From positions 91,530 through 155,529 of the forward strand of contig CALAHF010000164.1 of the NCBI GenBank assembly GCA_937891465.1: 64,000 nt of DNA, read 5' to 3'. Both the position numbers and the translations under genes were made by a program. Positions within the stretch are counted from its first letter, which is position 1; every line of letters starts with the position of its first letter. The stretch comes from an uncultured Verrucomicrobiales bacterium. Its GTDB lineage: Bacteria; Verrucomicrobiota; Verrucomicrobiia; Verrucomicrobiales; DEV007. Shown piece after piece: positions 52,047-62,000 of the stretch. The notes beneath the pieces were generated by a model, which was not told the DNA's origin, made no database searches, and saw only the letters and a program-made list of their open reading frames with translations.

Positions 52047-53426
52047 TCAGCCTTTGAACTGAGCCACGATCTTTGTGATCGTCTCTTTCGCATCGCCGTA
52101 AATCATCCGGCAATTCTCGCGGAAGAAGAGAGTATTCAGCAAACCGGAAAAACCTTTACCAGCACCGCGCTTGAGCACGAATACCGATCGAGCTTTGTGA
52201 ACGTTGATGATCGGCATGCCGTAAATTGGGCTGTCCTCGTCTTCAAGCGCCGCGGGATTCACAACGTCATTCGCACCGATAACGATCGCAACATCAACCA
52301 TTTCAATCATGTCGTTCACATCATCCATCTCGCAAAGCTGCTCATAAGGAACATCCGCTTCAGCGAGCAGAACGTTCATGTGGCCCGGCATCCGGCCGGC
52401 AACCGGGTGAATCGCGTGGCGAACTTCACAGCCATTCTCCTCCAAAATTTCACCAAACTCCTTCACTACATGCTGCGCTTGAGCAACCGCCATTCCATAA
52501 CCGGGAACGAAGACTACACTTTGAGCAGCTTCGAGAACGTAGTAGGCGTCTTCCGGAGTGAGCGCTTTCATCTCGCCTTCGACTTCTTTACCACCGCTTG
52601 CAGCTCCAAATCCGCCGAAAAGCACATTGCCAAGCGTTCGGTTCATCGCCTTACACATGATGATGGTAAGGATCAATCCAGACGCACCCACCAAACAACC
52701 GGCCACGATGAGAACGTTGTTCAGAATAACGAAACCTGCCGCCGAAGCCGCGATTCCTGAAAAGCTGTTTAGGAATGAAATCACCACCGGCATGTCACCA
52801 CCGCCAATTGGAATAACTCCTAGAACACCAATTAAAAGCGACAGAACAATGATCACACCAAGCAGCGGCGCTGATGGAGTCGCGATGAAAAGCGCGCCGA
52901 CGATAATCAGACCAATGAAAACCAGCCCGTTGACGATTTTCTGGCGTGGAAAAACGATAGCCGATCCGCTCATTTTTCCTGAAAGCTTCAGGTAAGCAAT
53001 CATCGAACCGGTAAAGGTGATTCCACCAATCAGGATCGCAAAAACAACGGCAAACGCGGTAAAAGTAGGGCTTCCTTCAACGCCTTCGGTCAGGGTGAAA
53101 GTCGGATTCTTGGCAAATTCAGCCCACCCAACGAGGAGCGACGAAAGACCACCAAAACCATTAAAAAACGCGACTAACTCGGGCATCCCTGTCATTTGAA
53201 CCTTCTTCGCCCAAATGAAACCGATAACGCCACCGATCAAAAGACCGCCGAAAATAAAGCCGAGGTCCAAATCAGCAGCAAAAAGAGTGACCACAACGGC
53301 CAGCAGCATGCCGAGTGAGGAAATCAGGTTTCCCCGCACGGCCGTCTCAGCCGAACCGAGCTGTTTCATCCCAACGATGAACAGCACCGAGGCAACGATG
53401 TAAGCGATATTGATGATTGTATCCAT
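52047..53426 (-). CDS. pntB: NAD(P) transhydrogenase subunit beta
   Basis: A 459-residue subunit of the proton-translocating transhydrogenase that drives NADP+ reduction by NADH. The N-terminal half holds about nine membrane helices with proton-channel residues (GGITFTGSMIAYLKLSGKMS). The C-terminal dIII domain binds NADP(H): VVFVPGYGMAVAQAQHVVKE, HPVAGRMPGHMNVLLAEADV, VIGANDVVNPAALED and VLKRGAGKGFSGLLN. The order is pntAA, pntAB, pntB on the minus strand, 42 bases from pntAB. Confidence 0.95.
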   Translation of the reverse strand: MDTIINIAYIVASVLFIVGMKQLGSAETAVRGNLISSLGMLLAVVVTLFAADLDLGFIFGGLLIGGVIGFIWAKKVQMTGMPELVAFFNGFGGLSSLLVGWAEFAKNPTFTLTEGVEGSPTFTAFAVVFAILIGGITFTGSMIAYLKLSGKMSGSAIVFPRQKIVNGLVFIGLIIVGALFIATPSAPLLGVIIVLSLLIGVLGVIPIGGGDMPVVISFLNSFSGIAASAAGFVILNNVLIVAGCLVGASGLILTIIMCKAMNRTLGNVLFGGFGAASGGKEVEGEMKALTPEDAYYVLEAAQSVVFVPGYGMAVAQAQHVVKEFGEILEENGCEVRHAIHPVAGRMPGHMNVLLAEADVPYEQLCEMDDVNDMIEMVDVAIVIGANDVVNPAALEDEDSPIYGMPIINVHKARSVFVLKRGAGKGFSGLLNTLFFRENCRMIYGDAKETITKIVAQFKG

Positions 53427-53468
53427 CTGTCAGTAATTTTCTAAAATTCGCGTTCCAGTTCCGGTCCC

Positions 53469-53753
53469 TTATTTCTTTTTGAACATGCTCAGCATCCGAT
53501 TGGTGACCATATAGCCGCCGACCACATTGATCGTCGCGAGGATCAGCGCGGCTAAACCGAGCCACTTGCCGAGTTCGCTGCCGTCCTGGAGTTTAGTCAC
53601 GGCGAGGATTGCTCCGACCACCGTAATTCCAGAGATCGCATTCGATCCGGACATCAATGGCGTGTGCAACTGGCTGGGGACCTTTTGGATGAGTTCAAAG
53701 CCGAGAAAGGCGGCCATCACAAAAACGAAAAGGAGTAAGATAAGAATTTCCAT
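53469..53753 (-). CDS. pntAB: NAD(P) transhydrogenase subunit alpha, membrane part
   Basis: A 94-residue, three-helix membrane subunit (dII part of alpha): ILILLLFVFVMAAFLGFELI, then TPLMSGSNAISGITVVGAIL with the conserved glycine/asparagine helix and LAALILATINVVGGYMVTN. In E. coli this is fused to the NAD-binding domain; here it is a separate gene, as in Rhodospirillum and many others. A dispersed repeat fills the gap to pntAA. Confidence 0.93.
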   Translation of the reverse strand: MEILILLLFVFVMAAFLGFELIQKVPSQLHTPLMSGSNAISGITVVGAILAVTKLQDGSELGKWLGLAALILATINVVGGYMVTNRMLSMFKKK

Positions 53754-53754
53754 G

Positions 53755-53802
53755 TTCTACGAGTCAACAGGGTTGAGTGATCGAACCAACAGGGTTCGAT
53801 CG
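53755..53802 (+). repeat. Short dispersed repeat between pntAA and pntAB
   Basis: TTCTACGAGTCAACAGGG, then GATCGAACCAACAGGG and TTCGATCG. Two direct units, with the same block order as 10684-10733. Because it lies inside an operon it would be transcribed with it. Confidence 0.65.
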
Positions 53803-53807
53803 AAAAA

Positions 53808-54938
53808 TTAGTCTTTTTTGAAACGTTCGTGCACGATCTCTCCGCCGTGCGTAATAATGCAACCGCTCTGAATCTCATCTTCGAGATCGATCGTGATTCC
53901 CTTGGACTCTTCATCCCAGAAATGGTCGATCATGTTGGCAAAATTCGATCCGAGAACCTGCGAAGCATGCTTGGAAACCGCGCCTTCGAAATTTCCGGTT
54001 CCGATAATCGTGACACCGTTATCGGTCACCTTTTCTTCACCCAAAACGGTTCCTTCGACGTTTCCGCCGGTGTCAGCCGCCAAATCAACAATGACAGAGC
54101 CATGTTTCATCTGAGCGATGACATCGGCTTTAATCAATATAGGCGCCGGGCGACCAAAGAGTTTTGCAGTCGTGATAACCGCATCGCTCTGAGCACAAAT
54201 TTTACCCTGCTCAGTCCGCTGAATTTCAAGCTGCTCCGGGGTCATTTCCTTCGCATACCCTTGATCCGTTGAGCCGGTCTGGCCCAGATCGATTCGCAAT
54301 GCCTTGGCACCGAGAGATTCAGCCTGCTCAAGCGCTTCTTCGCGAGTATCAAATGCAGTCACGCGAGCACCGAGACGCTTTGCTGTCGCAATTGCCTGCA
54401 AACCAGCCACTCCCACACCAATAACAAAAACCTTTGCCGGAGAAATGGTTCCCGCTGGCGTCATCATCATCGGGAAAATCGCGTTCATCCGATTGGCCGC
54501 CACCATCACTGAAACATATCCAGCCAAATTGGCCTGCGAACTAATCGCGTCCATTTTCTGAGCCAGCGTCGTCCGCGGAATCATCTCGAGAGAAATCGCG
54601 GTGGTCTTTTGACCCGCAAATTTTTCGATGAGCTCGGGCTCGTTGAAAGGATCCAAAAAGCTGATGTGAATCGCACCGTCTTTCAGTGAAGAAATCTCAG
54701 AGTCGATCGGTTTGCGAACGCGACATACGATATCGGCACTGCCGAGAAGGCCTGCTCGATCTGTCGTCACCGTTGCACCGGCGGTTTCGAAAGCGGCATC
54801 GGGATTATCCGAGCGATCTCCAAGTCCGGATTCCACAACGACTTCGGCCCCAAGAGCGATGAGTTTTTTCACCGCCGCAGGATCGAGTGCCGCACGAGTT
54901 TCAGCTGAATCCGTTTCTTTTGGCGCAAAAATTTTCAT
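53808..54938 (-). CDS. pntAA: NAD(P) transhydrogenase subunit alpha, NAD-binding part
   Basis: A 376-residue dI subunit that binds NAD(H), related to alanine dehydrogenase. KIFAPKETDSAETRAALDPA opens it, the Rossmann motif is VIGVGVAGLQAIATAKRLGA near residue 175, and ALRIDLGQTGSTDQGYAKEM with VIVDLAADTGGNVEGTVLGE completes the signature. The ATG at 54938 starts the domain directly; an ATG four codons upstream is possible. Confidence 0.94.
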   Translation of the reverse strand: MKIFAPKETDSAETRAALDPAAVKKLIALGAEVVVESGLGDRSDNPDAAFETAGATVTTDRAGLLGSADIVCRVRKPIDSEISSLKDGAIHISFLDPFNEPELIEKFAGQKTTAISLEMIPRTTLAQKMDAISSQANLAGYVSVMVAANRMNAIFPMMMTPAGTISPAKVFVIGVGVAGLQAIATAKRLGARVTAFDTREEALEQAESLGAKALRIDLGQTGSTDQGYAKEMTPEQLEIQRTEQGKICAQSDAVITTAKLFGRPAPILIKADVIAQMKHGSVIVDLAADTGGNVEGTVLGEEKVTDNGVTIIGTGNFEGAVSKHASQVLGSNFANMIDHFWDEESKGITIDLEDEIQSGCIITHGGEIVHERFKKD

Positions 54939-55057
54939 GGCGTCAAACAATTACCCTCCCTTTGAGGGGGCAGTTAAACTAGCGAAAGCCGTACCAGTGT
55001 CGAATAGAAACTGCGAGGGGTTTCGGCGGAATCTGGATTCCAGTGACTTAACAAGGC

Positions 55058-56080
55058 TCAAATGTCCATGTCCAAAAGGCCGTTGATCACGTCGCGATAG
55101 GCCATCGCGATTCGAATCACCAACCCTGCGACAAAAATAACCACCGCGAAATAGAACACCTTCGGCGTCCATTCTGCCAACCGGTCCATCGCCTCGCCCG
55201 CGTCTTCGTTGTAAAAACGAGCCCACTGATCAATTTCGCGATCCAATTCCCCCGATTGCTCCGCGGCAGCAATTCCACGGGCAAAATCATTAGGATAAGC
55301 TTCAGCAAATCCGAATATCGCATCTGAAAGCGGCCGCCCCTCTTTCACAATCTCAGTTCCTTTCAGTGCGGCTTTCGTGATTGCACCGCTTTGCGCTGCT
55401 CTCCCCGCACCTTCCAGTGTTTCGCTCATCCGCAGGCCGGAAAGCATATGAATGTGAAACACCTCGCAGAATCTCGACAGCGCGAGCGATTTCCGGGCTC
55501 TCCCAATCAAGGGCAACCGATTCAGAAAAGAATCAATCGGCGCTGACGTTTTTGCCGCCCGAAAAACCCACACGAGAAAAATGCCAAGTGCGATCGCCGC
55601 GATATAGCCACGAGCGACCCACGAACCGGCGTTGATTGCCATATCCCAATTCACGCCCCCTTCTTGCAAGACGCTGCTAATCATCGTGATCGCAACAACC
55701 GCCAGCGGGATTGCGATGTGGGCCAAAACAAACGGGTAAGCCAGCCCCCGTAGGATTTTTATCCGCGTTTGGTGCACTCGCCGAAAATAATCAGCCAAGT
55801 GAGCCAGCCCTTTTTCCAGAAGCCCACCTTTCTCGGAAGCCGTCACGATCTCCACTTCCACGGAAGTCAGTTTTACCCTGCTTCGGTTCAGCGCCTGGCC
55901 GATCGAATCCCCCGCGTTGATTCCGTCGACAATTCCACCCAAAATTTCACGTTCCGCAACCTTCAGCCCCGGCTGGGCCAACATGGATTCGCACGCATTC
56001 TCAATGCCGAACCCCGAACGGGCATACTTCTCTAAATTGGAATAAAAGCGGCTTTTCGCCTTCGCACTGAATCGGGCCAT
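55058..56080 (-). CDS. Type II secretion system F family protein
   Basis: About 340 residues with two T2SSF domains: FYSNLEKYARSGFGIENACE to ITMISSVLQEGG, and LALSRFCEVFHIHMLSGLRM to AVVIFVAGLVIRIAM. Each ends in membrane helices; EIVTASEKGGLLEKGLAHLA and GIAAAEQSGELDREIDQWAR carry the conserved glutamates. Inner-membrane platform of type II secretion or type IV pilus systems. No E, G or pilin gene is adjacent, so it is an orphan. The ATG at 56080 gives the family start. Confidence 0.88.
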   Translation of the reverse strand: MARFSAKAKSRFYSNLEKYARSGFGIENACESMLAQPGLKVAEREILGGIVDGINAGDSIGQALNRSRVKLTSVEVEIVTASEKGGLLEKGLAHLADYFRRVHQTRIKILRGLAYPFVLAHIAIPLAVVAITMISSVLQEGGVNWDMAINAGSWVARGYIAAIALGIFLVWVFRAAKTSAPIDSFLNRLPLIGRARKSLALSRFCEVFHIHMLSGLRMSETLEGAGRAAQSGAITKAALKGTEIVKEGRPLSDAIFGFAEAYPNDFARGIAAAEQSGELDREIDQWARFYNEDAGEAMDRLAEWTPKVFYFAVVIFVAGLVIRIAMAYRDVINGLLDMDI

Positions 56081-56113
56081 GGTGAAGACAACAGTATCAG
56101 CCGAAACCGGAAA

Positions 56114-56156
56114 ACAAAACACCCCGGGCGAAAAAATCCGCGCGAGGTGTTTTTAA
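56114..56156 (-). terminator. Probable intrinsic terminator
   Basis: AAAACACC (56116-56123) pairs with GGTGTTTT (56146-56153) across a GC-rich loop that can pair further. On the minus strand the stem ends in TTTT-G-TTTT. It lies 26 bases beyond the stop of the small gene at 56179-56328. Confidence 0.45.
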
Positions 56157-56178
56157 AGTTTCAGACTGGGGCAAAAAA

Positions 56179-56328
56179 TCAGCCAACAGTTCCGGCAGCG
56201 ACAGCACCCATGCCAGCCAATACCATTCCGACAACAATTCCGATGTATGCAAACACGCAGTACATGCCCAGTTTTTTCTGCACATTCAGGAAGAACCAGA
56301 TGACGCCAAGTCCTAGCAGAAGATTCAA
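56179..56328 (-). CDS. Very small membrane protein
   Basis: From a TTG at 56328 the frame codes for about 49 residues with two hydrophobic helices (NLLLGLGVIWFFLNVQKKLG and YCVFAYIGIVVGMVLAGMG), ending AVAAGTVG at a TGA at 56179-56181. The short KK turn and two helices look like a real protein, and a terminator follows. No ATG is in frame, so the start is uncertain; the gene lies 28 bases after the RusA-like gene. Function unknown. Confidence 0.4.
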   Translation of the reverse strand: MNLLLGLGVIWFFLNVQKKLGMYCVFAYIGIVVGMVLAGMGAVAAGTVG

Positions 56329-56356
56329 AACACAGTCAAGGTTTCTTAAGTTTATT

Positions 56357-56878
56357 TTATACGGGAAAGCGTCGCGCGCCGACAGTCACTTTGATCATTA
56401 ATACGCTCTCGTCGGCCTCTTTTTTCCCCAATAGAGCGTCTGTCCGCACATTCAGCGACGTCACCAAGGCATCGTCTTCCAAAAGACAGAAAAACGGTTT
56501 GTCATTCCTGGACGGACCCACCGTGTTATCAGGCAACTCCTCAATCGTATGCGGTTTACGCAGGGCGTCCAAAATCGTTTTGAGACGGCCGTCGATGTCT
56601 CCAATCACACCTTTTCGCGCCGCGCTGAGCAACACAATATCCAATTCCGCAAACATCAGGTCTTTCTCAGTGACTAACGGAACAAACTCAAAACCATTGA
56701 GTTGATAATTATTTTCAGGGCGGTGCTTTTCCAAAAACGAATGGTAAGGCTCCTTCGACCACAAATCCTTCAACTGCGGATGCAGCGCTTCTCGAATGAC
56801 ATGCTTATTGAGACGTTTCGAACGGTTTCCCGACGATTTGATAATTCCTGAGTAAGCGAGGGTAAAAACAAGATTCAC
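56357..56878 (-). CDS. RusA-like hypothetical protein
   Basis: A 173-residue protein. FAELDIVLLSAARKGVIGDI then DGRLKTILDALRKP resembles the D-D-N-x-x-K core of RusA Holliday junction resolvases (DxDN-KxxLDAL), with glycine at the asparagine, and DKPFFCLLEDDALVTSLNVR carries the trailing acidic residues. Nothing around it suggests a prophage. I hold the RusA relation as likely and the resolvase activity as open. Confidence 0.6.
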   Translation of the reverse strand: MNLVFTLAYSGIIKSSGNRSKRLNKHVIREALHPQLKDLWSKEPYHSFLEKHRPENNYQLNGFEFVPLVTEKDLMFAELDIVLLSAARKGVIGDIDGRLKTILDALRKPHTIEELPDNTVGPSRNDKPFFCLLEDDALVTSLNVRTDALLGKKEADESVLMIKVTVGARRFPV

Positions 56879-56908
56879 GACACGATGAGCCTACGCCGCG
56901 AAATTCCA

Positions 56909-57006
56909 CGAATCAATAGGGTCTGTATGACGAACCAACCCTGTTGATTCGAAACGCCTTCACGAACCAACAGGGTACGTTCGACAAATCAATAGGGTTG
57001 GTTCGT
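56909..57006. repeat. Cluster of short dispersed repeats
   Basis: At least four units in 98 bases, in both directions: GAATCAATAGGGTC, CGAACCAACCCTGTTGATTCG, CACGAACCAACAGGGTACG and CAAATCAATAGGGTTGGTTCG. It is the densest cluster in the window and lies in the gap before the oxidoreductase gene. Confidence 0.75.
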
Positions 57007-57065
57007 AAAAACCTAATCTTTCTTTTCTGCTTTCGAACGGCGGGTTCTGTCCCTATTTTCGAGGC

Positions 57066-58316
57066 ATGACTCGAATTGGCATTGTTGGCTGCGGACGAAT
57101 TTTGGCAGCGCATCTCGAAGGGTATCGACTGCTGCGCGAAGCGGGGTTCGATGATTTTCGAATCACGGCGCTCTGTTCGCGAAAAACGGAGGACGCGCAA
57201 AGCTACGTGAAGCGTGGCGAAGAACCCGAGCAACGTGAGCCTGTTTCTGATATCGCGGGCGATCCGTTGGCCGTTGAAAAACAATATCTCAGCGATTTCC
57301 AACCGGAGACAGAAGTCGCAATCTTTACCGATTATCGCGAGATGATCGAGAACGGACCGATCGATGCCGTGAATGACTTCACGATTCATTCGCTGCATCA
57401 TCAAATCGCGGAAATTGCGTTCAAAAACGGAAAGCATGTCCTTTCGCAAAAGCCGCTCGCGGTGACGATGGAAGGAGCCCGCCGAATGTGTGAAGGCGCA
57501 GAAAAAGCCGGAGTGACCTTCGGAGTTTTTGAAAATCTCCGTTTTGCAAAATGGGTTCGGCAAACCGCCTGGGCATTCGGTGACGATGGCCCGCTCGGGA
57601 AATTGCAGATGGCCGTGATGGGCAACATTGGAACCTGGTGGGCGCCGGATTTGATCGTGGCCGAAACGCCATGGCGTCACGTCTTGGCAAACGCTGGCGG
57701 GATCAGCCTCGATTTGGGACCGCACTTTTTTGACATGATCCGCTACATCGGTGGCTCCGAAATCACTTCGATTTCTGCAACAACTCAGGTCGTTGAGCCC
57801 GTTCGCTATTTGATTCGTGACGGCGAAAAAGTAGAACCGTTCGAATGCGATGCAGATGATACGTTCTACGCAAACTTCAAAACAGAGTCCGGTACCGGAG
57901 GCTCACTTTTTGGAAGTTGGGCAGGACATGGAACCGACACAAAAATAGGAAACGGTCCCGTTTTTTATGGAGAAAACGGCCGGGTTTCCGGCAATGAGAT
58001 TCGCCTCGACGGCGAAGCAGAAGCGATGAATCTCGACGAAAAATACGCGGCGGAAGCTTCTGCGGAAATTAAAGAGCAGCACTTTCCTTACGGACTGGAG
58101 AATGACTTTGCGCTGTCGCAGTTGGACTGGTTGCGAGCGATTGAAGGTGGTAGGCAACCCGAATGCGATGGACGAGAGGGACTACTCGATTTGGCCTGTG
58201 CTTACGCCGTTGTGGAATCCGCGAAGGCCAAGCGAACTGTTTCCGTCGACGAAATTGTGTCGGGTGAGTTGCGAGATTATCAGCAAGTGATCGACGAAAA
58301 ATTCGATCTCGCTTGA
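57066..58316 (+). CDS. Gfo/Idh/MocA-family oxidoreductase
   Basis: A 416-residue NAD(P)-dependent dehydrogenase. The Rossmann motif is RIGIVGCGRILAAHLEGYR at residues 3-20, the strand before the conserved lysine reads GKHVLSQKPLAVTMEGARR, with Q in place of the usual E of EKP, and the C-terminal sheet domain begins near GKLQMAVMGNIGTWWAPDLI. NAGGISLDLGPHFFDMIRYI carries the Asp-x-x-x-His motif of the active site. It would oxidise a sugar or inositol, the substrate unknown. It converges with the DUF1287 gene, eight bases apart. Confidence 0.88.
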   Translation: MTRIGIVGCGRILAAHLEGYRLLREAGFDDFRITALCSRKTEDAQSYVKRGEEPEQREPVSDIAGDPLAVEKQYLSDFQPETEVAIFTDYREMIENGPIDAVNDFTIHSLHHQIAEIAFKNGKHVLSQKPLAVTMEGARRMCEGAEKAGVTFGVFENLRFAKWVRQTAWAFGDDGPLGKLQMAVMGNIGTWWAPDLIVAETPWRHVLANAGGISLDLGPHFFDMIRYIGGSEITSISATTQVVEPVRYLIRDGEKVEPFECDADDTFYANFKTESGTGGSLFGSWAGHGTDTKIGNGPVFYGENGRVSGNEIRLDGEAEAMNLDEKYAAEASAEIKEQHFPYGLENDFALSQLDWLRAIEGGRQPECDGREGLLDLACAYAVVESAKAKRTVSVDEIVSGELRDYQQVIDEKFDLA

Positions 58317-58324
58317 GGGACTAA

Positions 58325-58957
58325 TTATTCAACCTTTTTCTCAGCCACCGGCTCCCAGCCTTTCGGCTTGAAACGATAGTGACCGACGATTTTCCAACCG
58401 GCGATGCCTGTGTCGTAAATCGGACCGCTGCCGATGTTATGGACAAATTTGTCGTCCCCGACAACGACTCCGATATGCCAGAGCCCTTTGTTGTTTAGAT
58501 CCCACGCGACAAGATCGCCGACTTGATAGTCTGCGGCTTTCTGAGAAATCGGAAGCTTTGCTCCGGTGCGTTCGAAGTAGCGCTGCAAATTTGGAACACG
58601 ACGATGATCAATGTTTTTGTCGGCGCGCTTCAATTCCCAGTTTTTCGGGTATTTCGAGAAGTTCGCTTTCATGTCTTCGTGAACCAATTCCTGCAAATCA
58701 ATCCCGAGCGCTCGGTAGGTTCGGATTACAACATCGGTGCAGACGCCGGTATCCGCAGGGACATCGCCGCCCGGGTATTTGAGCACAAAGTAGGCAGGAT
58801 CGTAGCGAACGGATTCTTTGGTTCGAGCTTCGGCGGCTTCCGCCAGTTTTTTGAAGAAGTCTACTTCCTGAGCGGGTTTGACCTTGTTTTGGCCAAACCC
58901 AGTCGAAACTGAAAGGAAAATTGCGGCGAGAAAGAAAAATGGGAGTGATGTCTTCAC
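58325..58957 (-). CDS. DUF1287 domain protein, exported
   Basis: About 210 residues with a signal peptide (SLPFFFLAAIFLSVSTGFGQ). The DUF1287 core is seen: DPAYFVLKYPGGDVPADTGV, CTDVVIRTYRALGIDLQ with the cysteine that would be a nucleophile, NIDHRRVPNLQRYFERTG, VGDLVAWDLNNKGLWHIGVV with the histidine, and FVHNIGSGPIYDTG. The Cys/His pair and fold recall the NlpC/P60-like peptidases, so a cell-wall role is possible. I prefer the GTG at 58957 because it begins the signal; an ATG at 59053 adds 32 residues and overlaps the next gene. Confidence 0.82.
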   Translation of the reverse strand: MKTSLPFFFLAAIFLSVSTGFGQNKVKPAQEVDFFKKLAEAAEARTKESVRYDPAYFVLKYPGGDVPADTGVCTDVVIRTYRALGIDLQELVHEDMKANFSKYPKNWELKRADKNIDHRRVPNLQRYFERTGAKLPISQKAADYQVGDLVAWDLNNKGLWHIGVVVGDDKFVHNIGSGPIYDTGIAGWKIVGHYRFKPKGWEPVAEKKVE

Positions 58958-59006
58958 ACCCAAAGCATACGCCGCTTTCACATCGAGTTTTTCAAAAAAG
59001 TCGATC

Positions 59007-62000
59007 TCACTTCGCCGTGCGCTCCTCTTCGGACTCGCCATGACTTTCGCCATTCTTTTTCTTTTTGCCCTTCGTTGACGACGCTACATAAGCGACCAAA
59101 TCGCGCAGGTCTTCCAGAGGCAATGCCATTCCCATCGGCGGCATCGCTGAAACCGGAGGGGTAACCTCATCGACATCACTTGTTTTGACCCGTGTCTCGG
59201 TGCCATCGACCGCGATCAACACCATCTCAGCATCGTTTTTTTTGGCGACACGGCCCATCGTGCTTGTGCCATCTTTGAGCTTCACCGAAGACATTCCATA
59301 TCCTTCGGAAATGACGGCGTTAGGATCAATCAATGACTCCAGAATTTGATCAGCTTTGATGCGCTTATGAACTTGAGTCAACTCCGGCCCTTGAATTCCA
59401 CCCTCGCTGCCAATTTTGTGGCACTGCATGCACGCGCCTTGATTTCGATACACTTGCTCACCCCTGACAGGGTCTCCACCCTGCTCAGCAAGTCGCTGTG
59501 GGTTTCCAATCTTTGCAGTCGCCCAAGTGGCCACGTCAGCATTTCCAGCCACGACCAAGCCCTGATAAACATCCAGCCAGAGCGCTTTTCTCAACGCTTT
59601 GTCTTTGGAGTTCCACAATGATTCGAGAATGGCAGGATCGCTGCCCGCAATAGATGCACGTGCCGGCAACAGTGAGCCTTCGCTAATTTCGCGCTTCGCA
59701 ACTTTATCAATCCCCTCAAGTTTCCGCGTAAATGCATGACGAATCGCAGAGGCCCGAACGGCTGCTGACTTGTCCTTGAGAAAGGCAGTGACCAAAGTGT
59801 TGTCCTCTTCGTGATTCAAACCAGCGAGATTGTCGAGCAGAGCCACGCGCACCGCTGACGCGAGAGACAAATCACCAACCTGCTCTCGCAAGGTTTTCTC
59901 ATCCATCGGCACTTCAGCGATACTGGCCAATCCAACGGCAAGTGCTTTCAAATCCGAATCCTGTTTAGCGCTAATGAAGCTGAGCAGTTCTTTTTGAACC
60001 ATCTCCCCGAGAGATTTCATCGGGCGCTCTTTGTTTACCTGCGGACGGTAATGCCCCAGAACGGGATCGGTATCGATAGTGGCTTCCCATTTGTGAAGGC
60101 CTTCCAACGCCGCCAACCGAACGGGCTTGGCCACCTCCTTATTTCCCGCCAAAGAAACGAGGGTTTTTGCATTCTCTGACTGCCCTATCCGATAATTTGC
60201 TGCAACGATTCGGCGCTGAATGGTTTCGGGATATTCGGCCGGATCAAGTGCTGCAAGTTGATTTCCGGCATCCGAATCCAGAATGGCGGTGTCGTAGATC
60301 GCGCGGATTACTTCCCGACGAATTTGGGCATCTGAATCGGCCAAAAACTTCGCCACTTTTTCGCTTTCGTGACGACGGAGAAATAAAACCGCAAGCAGAC
60401 GCTCTTCACGTTTGTCAGATTTTACCCGGGCCACGGCTGCTTCATCAGTTCCGATTCGATCCAAGGCTGACAGAATGGAATGACGAAGCACCACATCGGT
60501 AGGCTCAATGTTTGTTGAATAAAGAGCGTCGATCACAGCCGTATCTGATTGCGAGGCAACCCGCCCGAGAGAAACCGCTGCCAGTCCCCGAATTCGAAGA
60601 GATTCATCCCCCAACTGTGCAACCAGAGCATCTTTGGCAGAACTCGCCCGACAATCGCCGAGGGCCCGGATGACATTGGCACGAACTTCTGTTGTCTCAT
60701 CCGCAAGCAATGAGAGTAGGGCTTCCGGCTTCGCTTTTTCCTGACGAATCAGCTGTCCCAATCCCCAAACTGCATGCAGGCGGGCAAGTTCATTAGCGGT
60801 CGCATCCGTGGCAATTTTCTCCAAGGTTGCGCTATCGGATCGCTTCACCAGTTCGAACTGAGCCATCTGGCGAACCCGCTGATCGGCATGTCCCAAAAGC
60901 GCTGCGACCTCGTTCGCTTCCGTTTTAGAAAGCCCTGTTTTTACAAGTTTTGCGACAGCGGCTCCGCGCTCGCGAAGCGCTTCATCTTTTGCTTCAGCGA
61001 CCTGCACTGACGCATTGTTATTGATACTCCAACCAGCACCAAAATCAGCCATGTAGAGCTTGCCATCGTACCCGAGTTCAACGTCAGCAACCCCAACTCC
61101 GCTAACAATACTGCGAACTGTTGTTGAGGTGTAGCCGGCTCCCCATGGCTTCATTCCAACCGCCAAAACAGCACAGTTATTGGCGGCACCCCGATAATTA
61201 ACCATCAAAAACTCGCCACGCAGATTTCCGGGAATCGCGTCACCTGTCATCCACTCAACGCCCGAAGGACCATTGCCAACGTGAGATGCCGGCGGGTAAA
61301 CCCACTGCGGCTGCTCTTCATTCCAAGTATCGAACATCCGCTCTGCGACCCACATTGAGAGTTTCGGACGAAACTTTCCCCAATCCAAAACTTCAGCGTA
61401 ATGGTGTGCTGACTGATGAGACATGTCCCAACCGGAATCCGAATTTTCCACGACATAAACAAAACGAGCTTTGTCACCAATATCTCCGGTGTTGTCGAAC
61501 GTGAACAGATTTCCATGATCATCGAATGTCAGCTCTTGGGGGTTTCGCAAGCCGTGAGCAAAGACTTCAAAATTTGAACCGTCGTCGTCGCACCGAAAGA
61601 TCGCTCCTCGTCCCGAGGCGGATTCCGTTTTGCCTTCTTTCGTCGTGACGTTGAAACCGCGATCGCCGATTGAAAAATAAAGACGTCCATCCGGCCCACG
61701 AATAATCCCGTGCAAATCATGACCAATAAAAGAAACTCGAACGCCGAAGCCATCGACCACTTTGTCGTGGGTGTCAGCCACTCCATCATCATTTGCATCC
61801 GTCATCTTCCACACCGCAGGAATGCAGGTAAAATAGACCGCATCACGCTCCGCTAGGATTGAAAAGCCAATCCCGGATTCAGCCTGACGAAAGTGGTCCG
61901 AAAAGAGGGTCCGGTGATCAGCTGCACCGTTGCCATCACGATCTTCCAGGCGAACAATTCGATCAGCGGCATTAGTGAGCCAGCCTTTCGGAAAGAAGTC

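Noticed and set aside
56913..57725. Long open frame of 270 codons on the minus strand
   Set aside because: It lies opposite the clear Gfo/Idh/MocA oxidoreductase gene and its text is rich in H, R and F as in antisense shadows. Its end covers repeat DNA.
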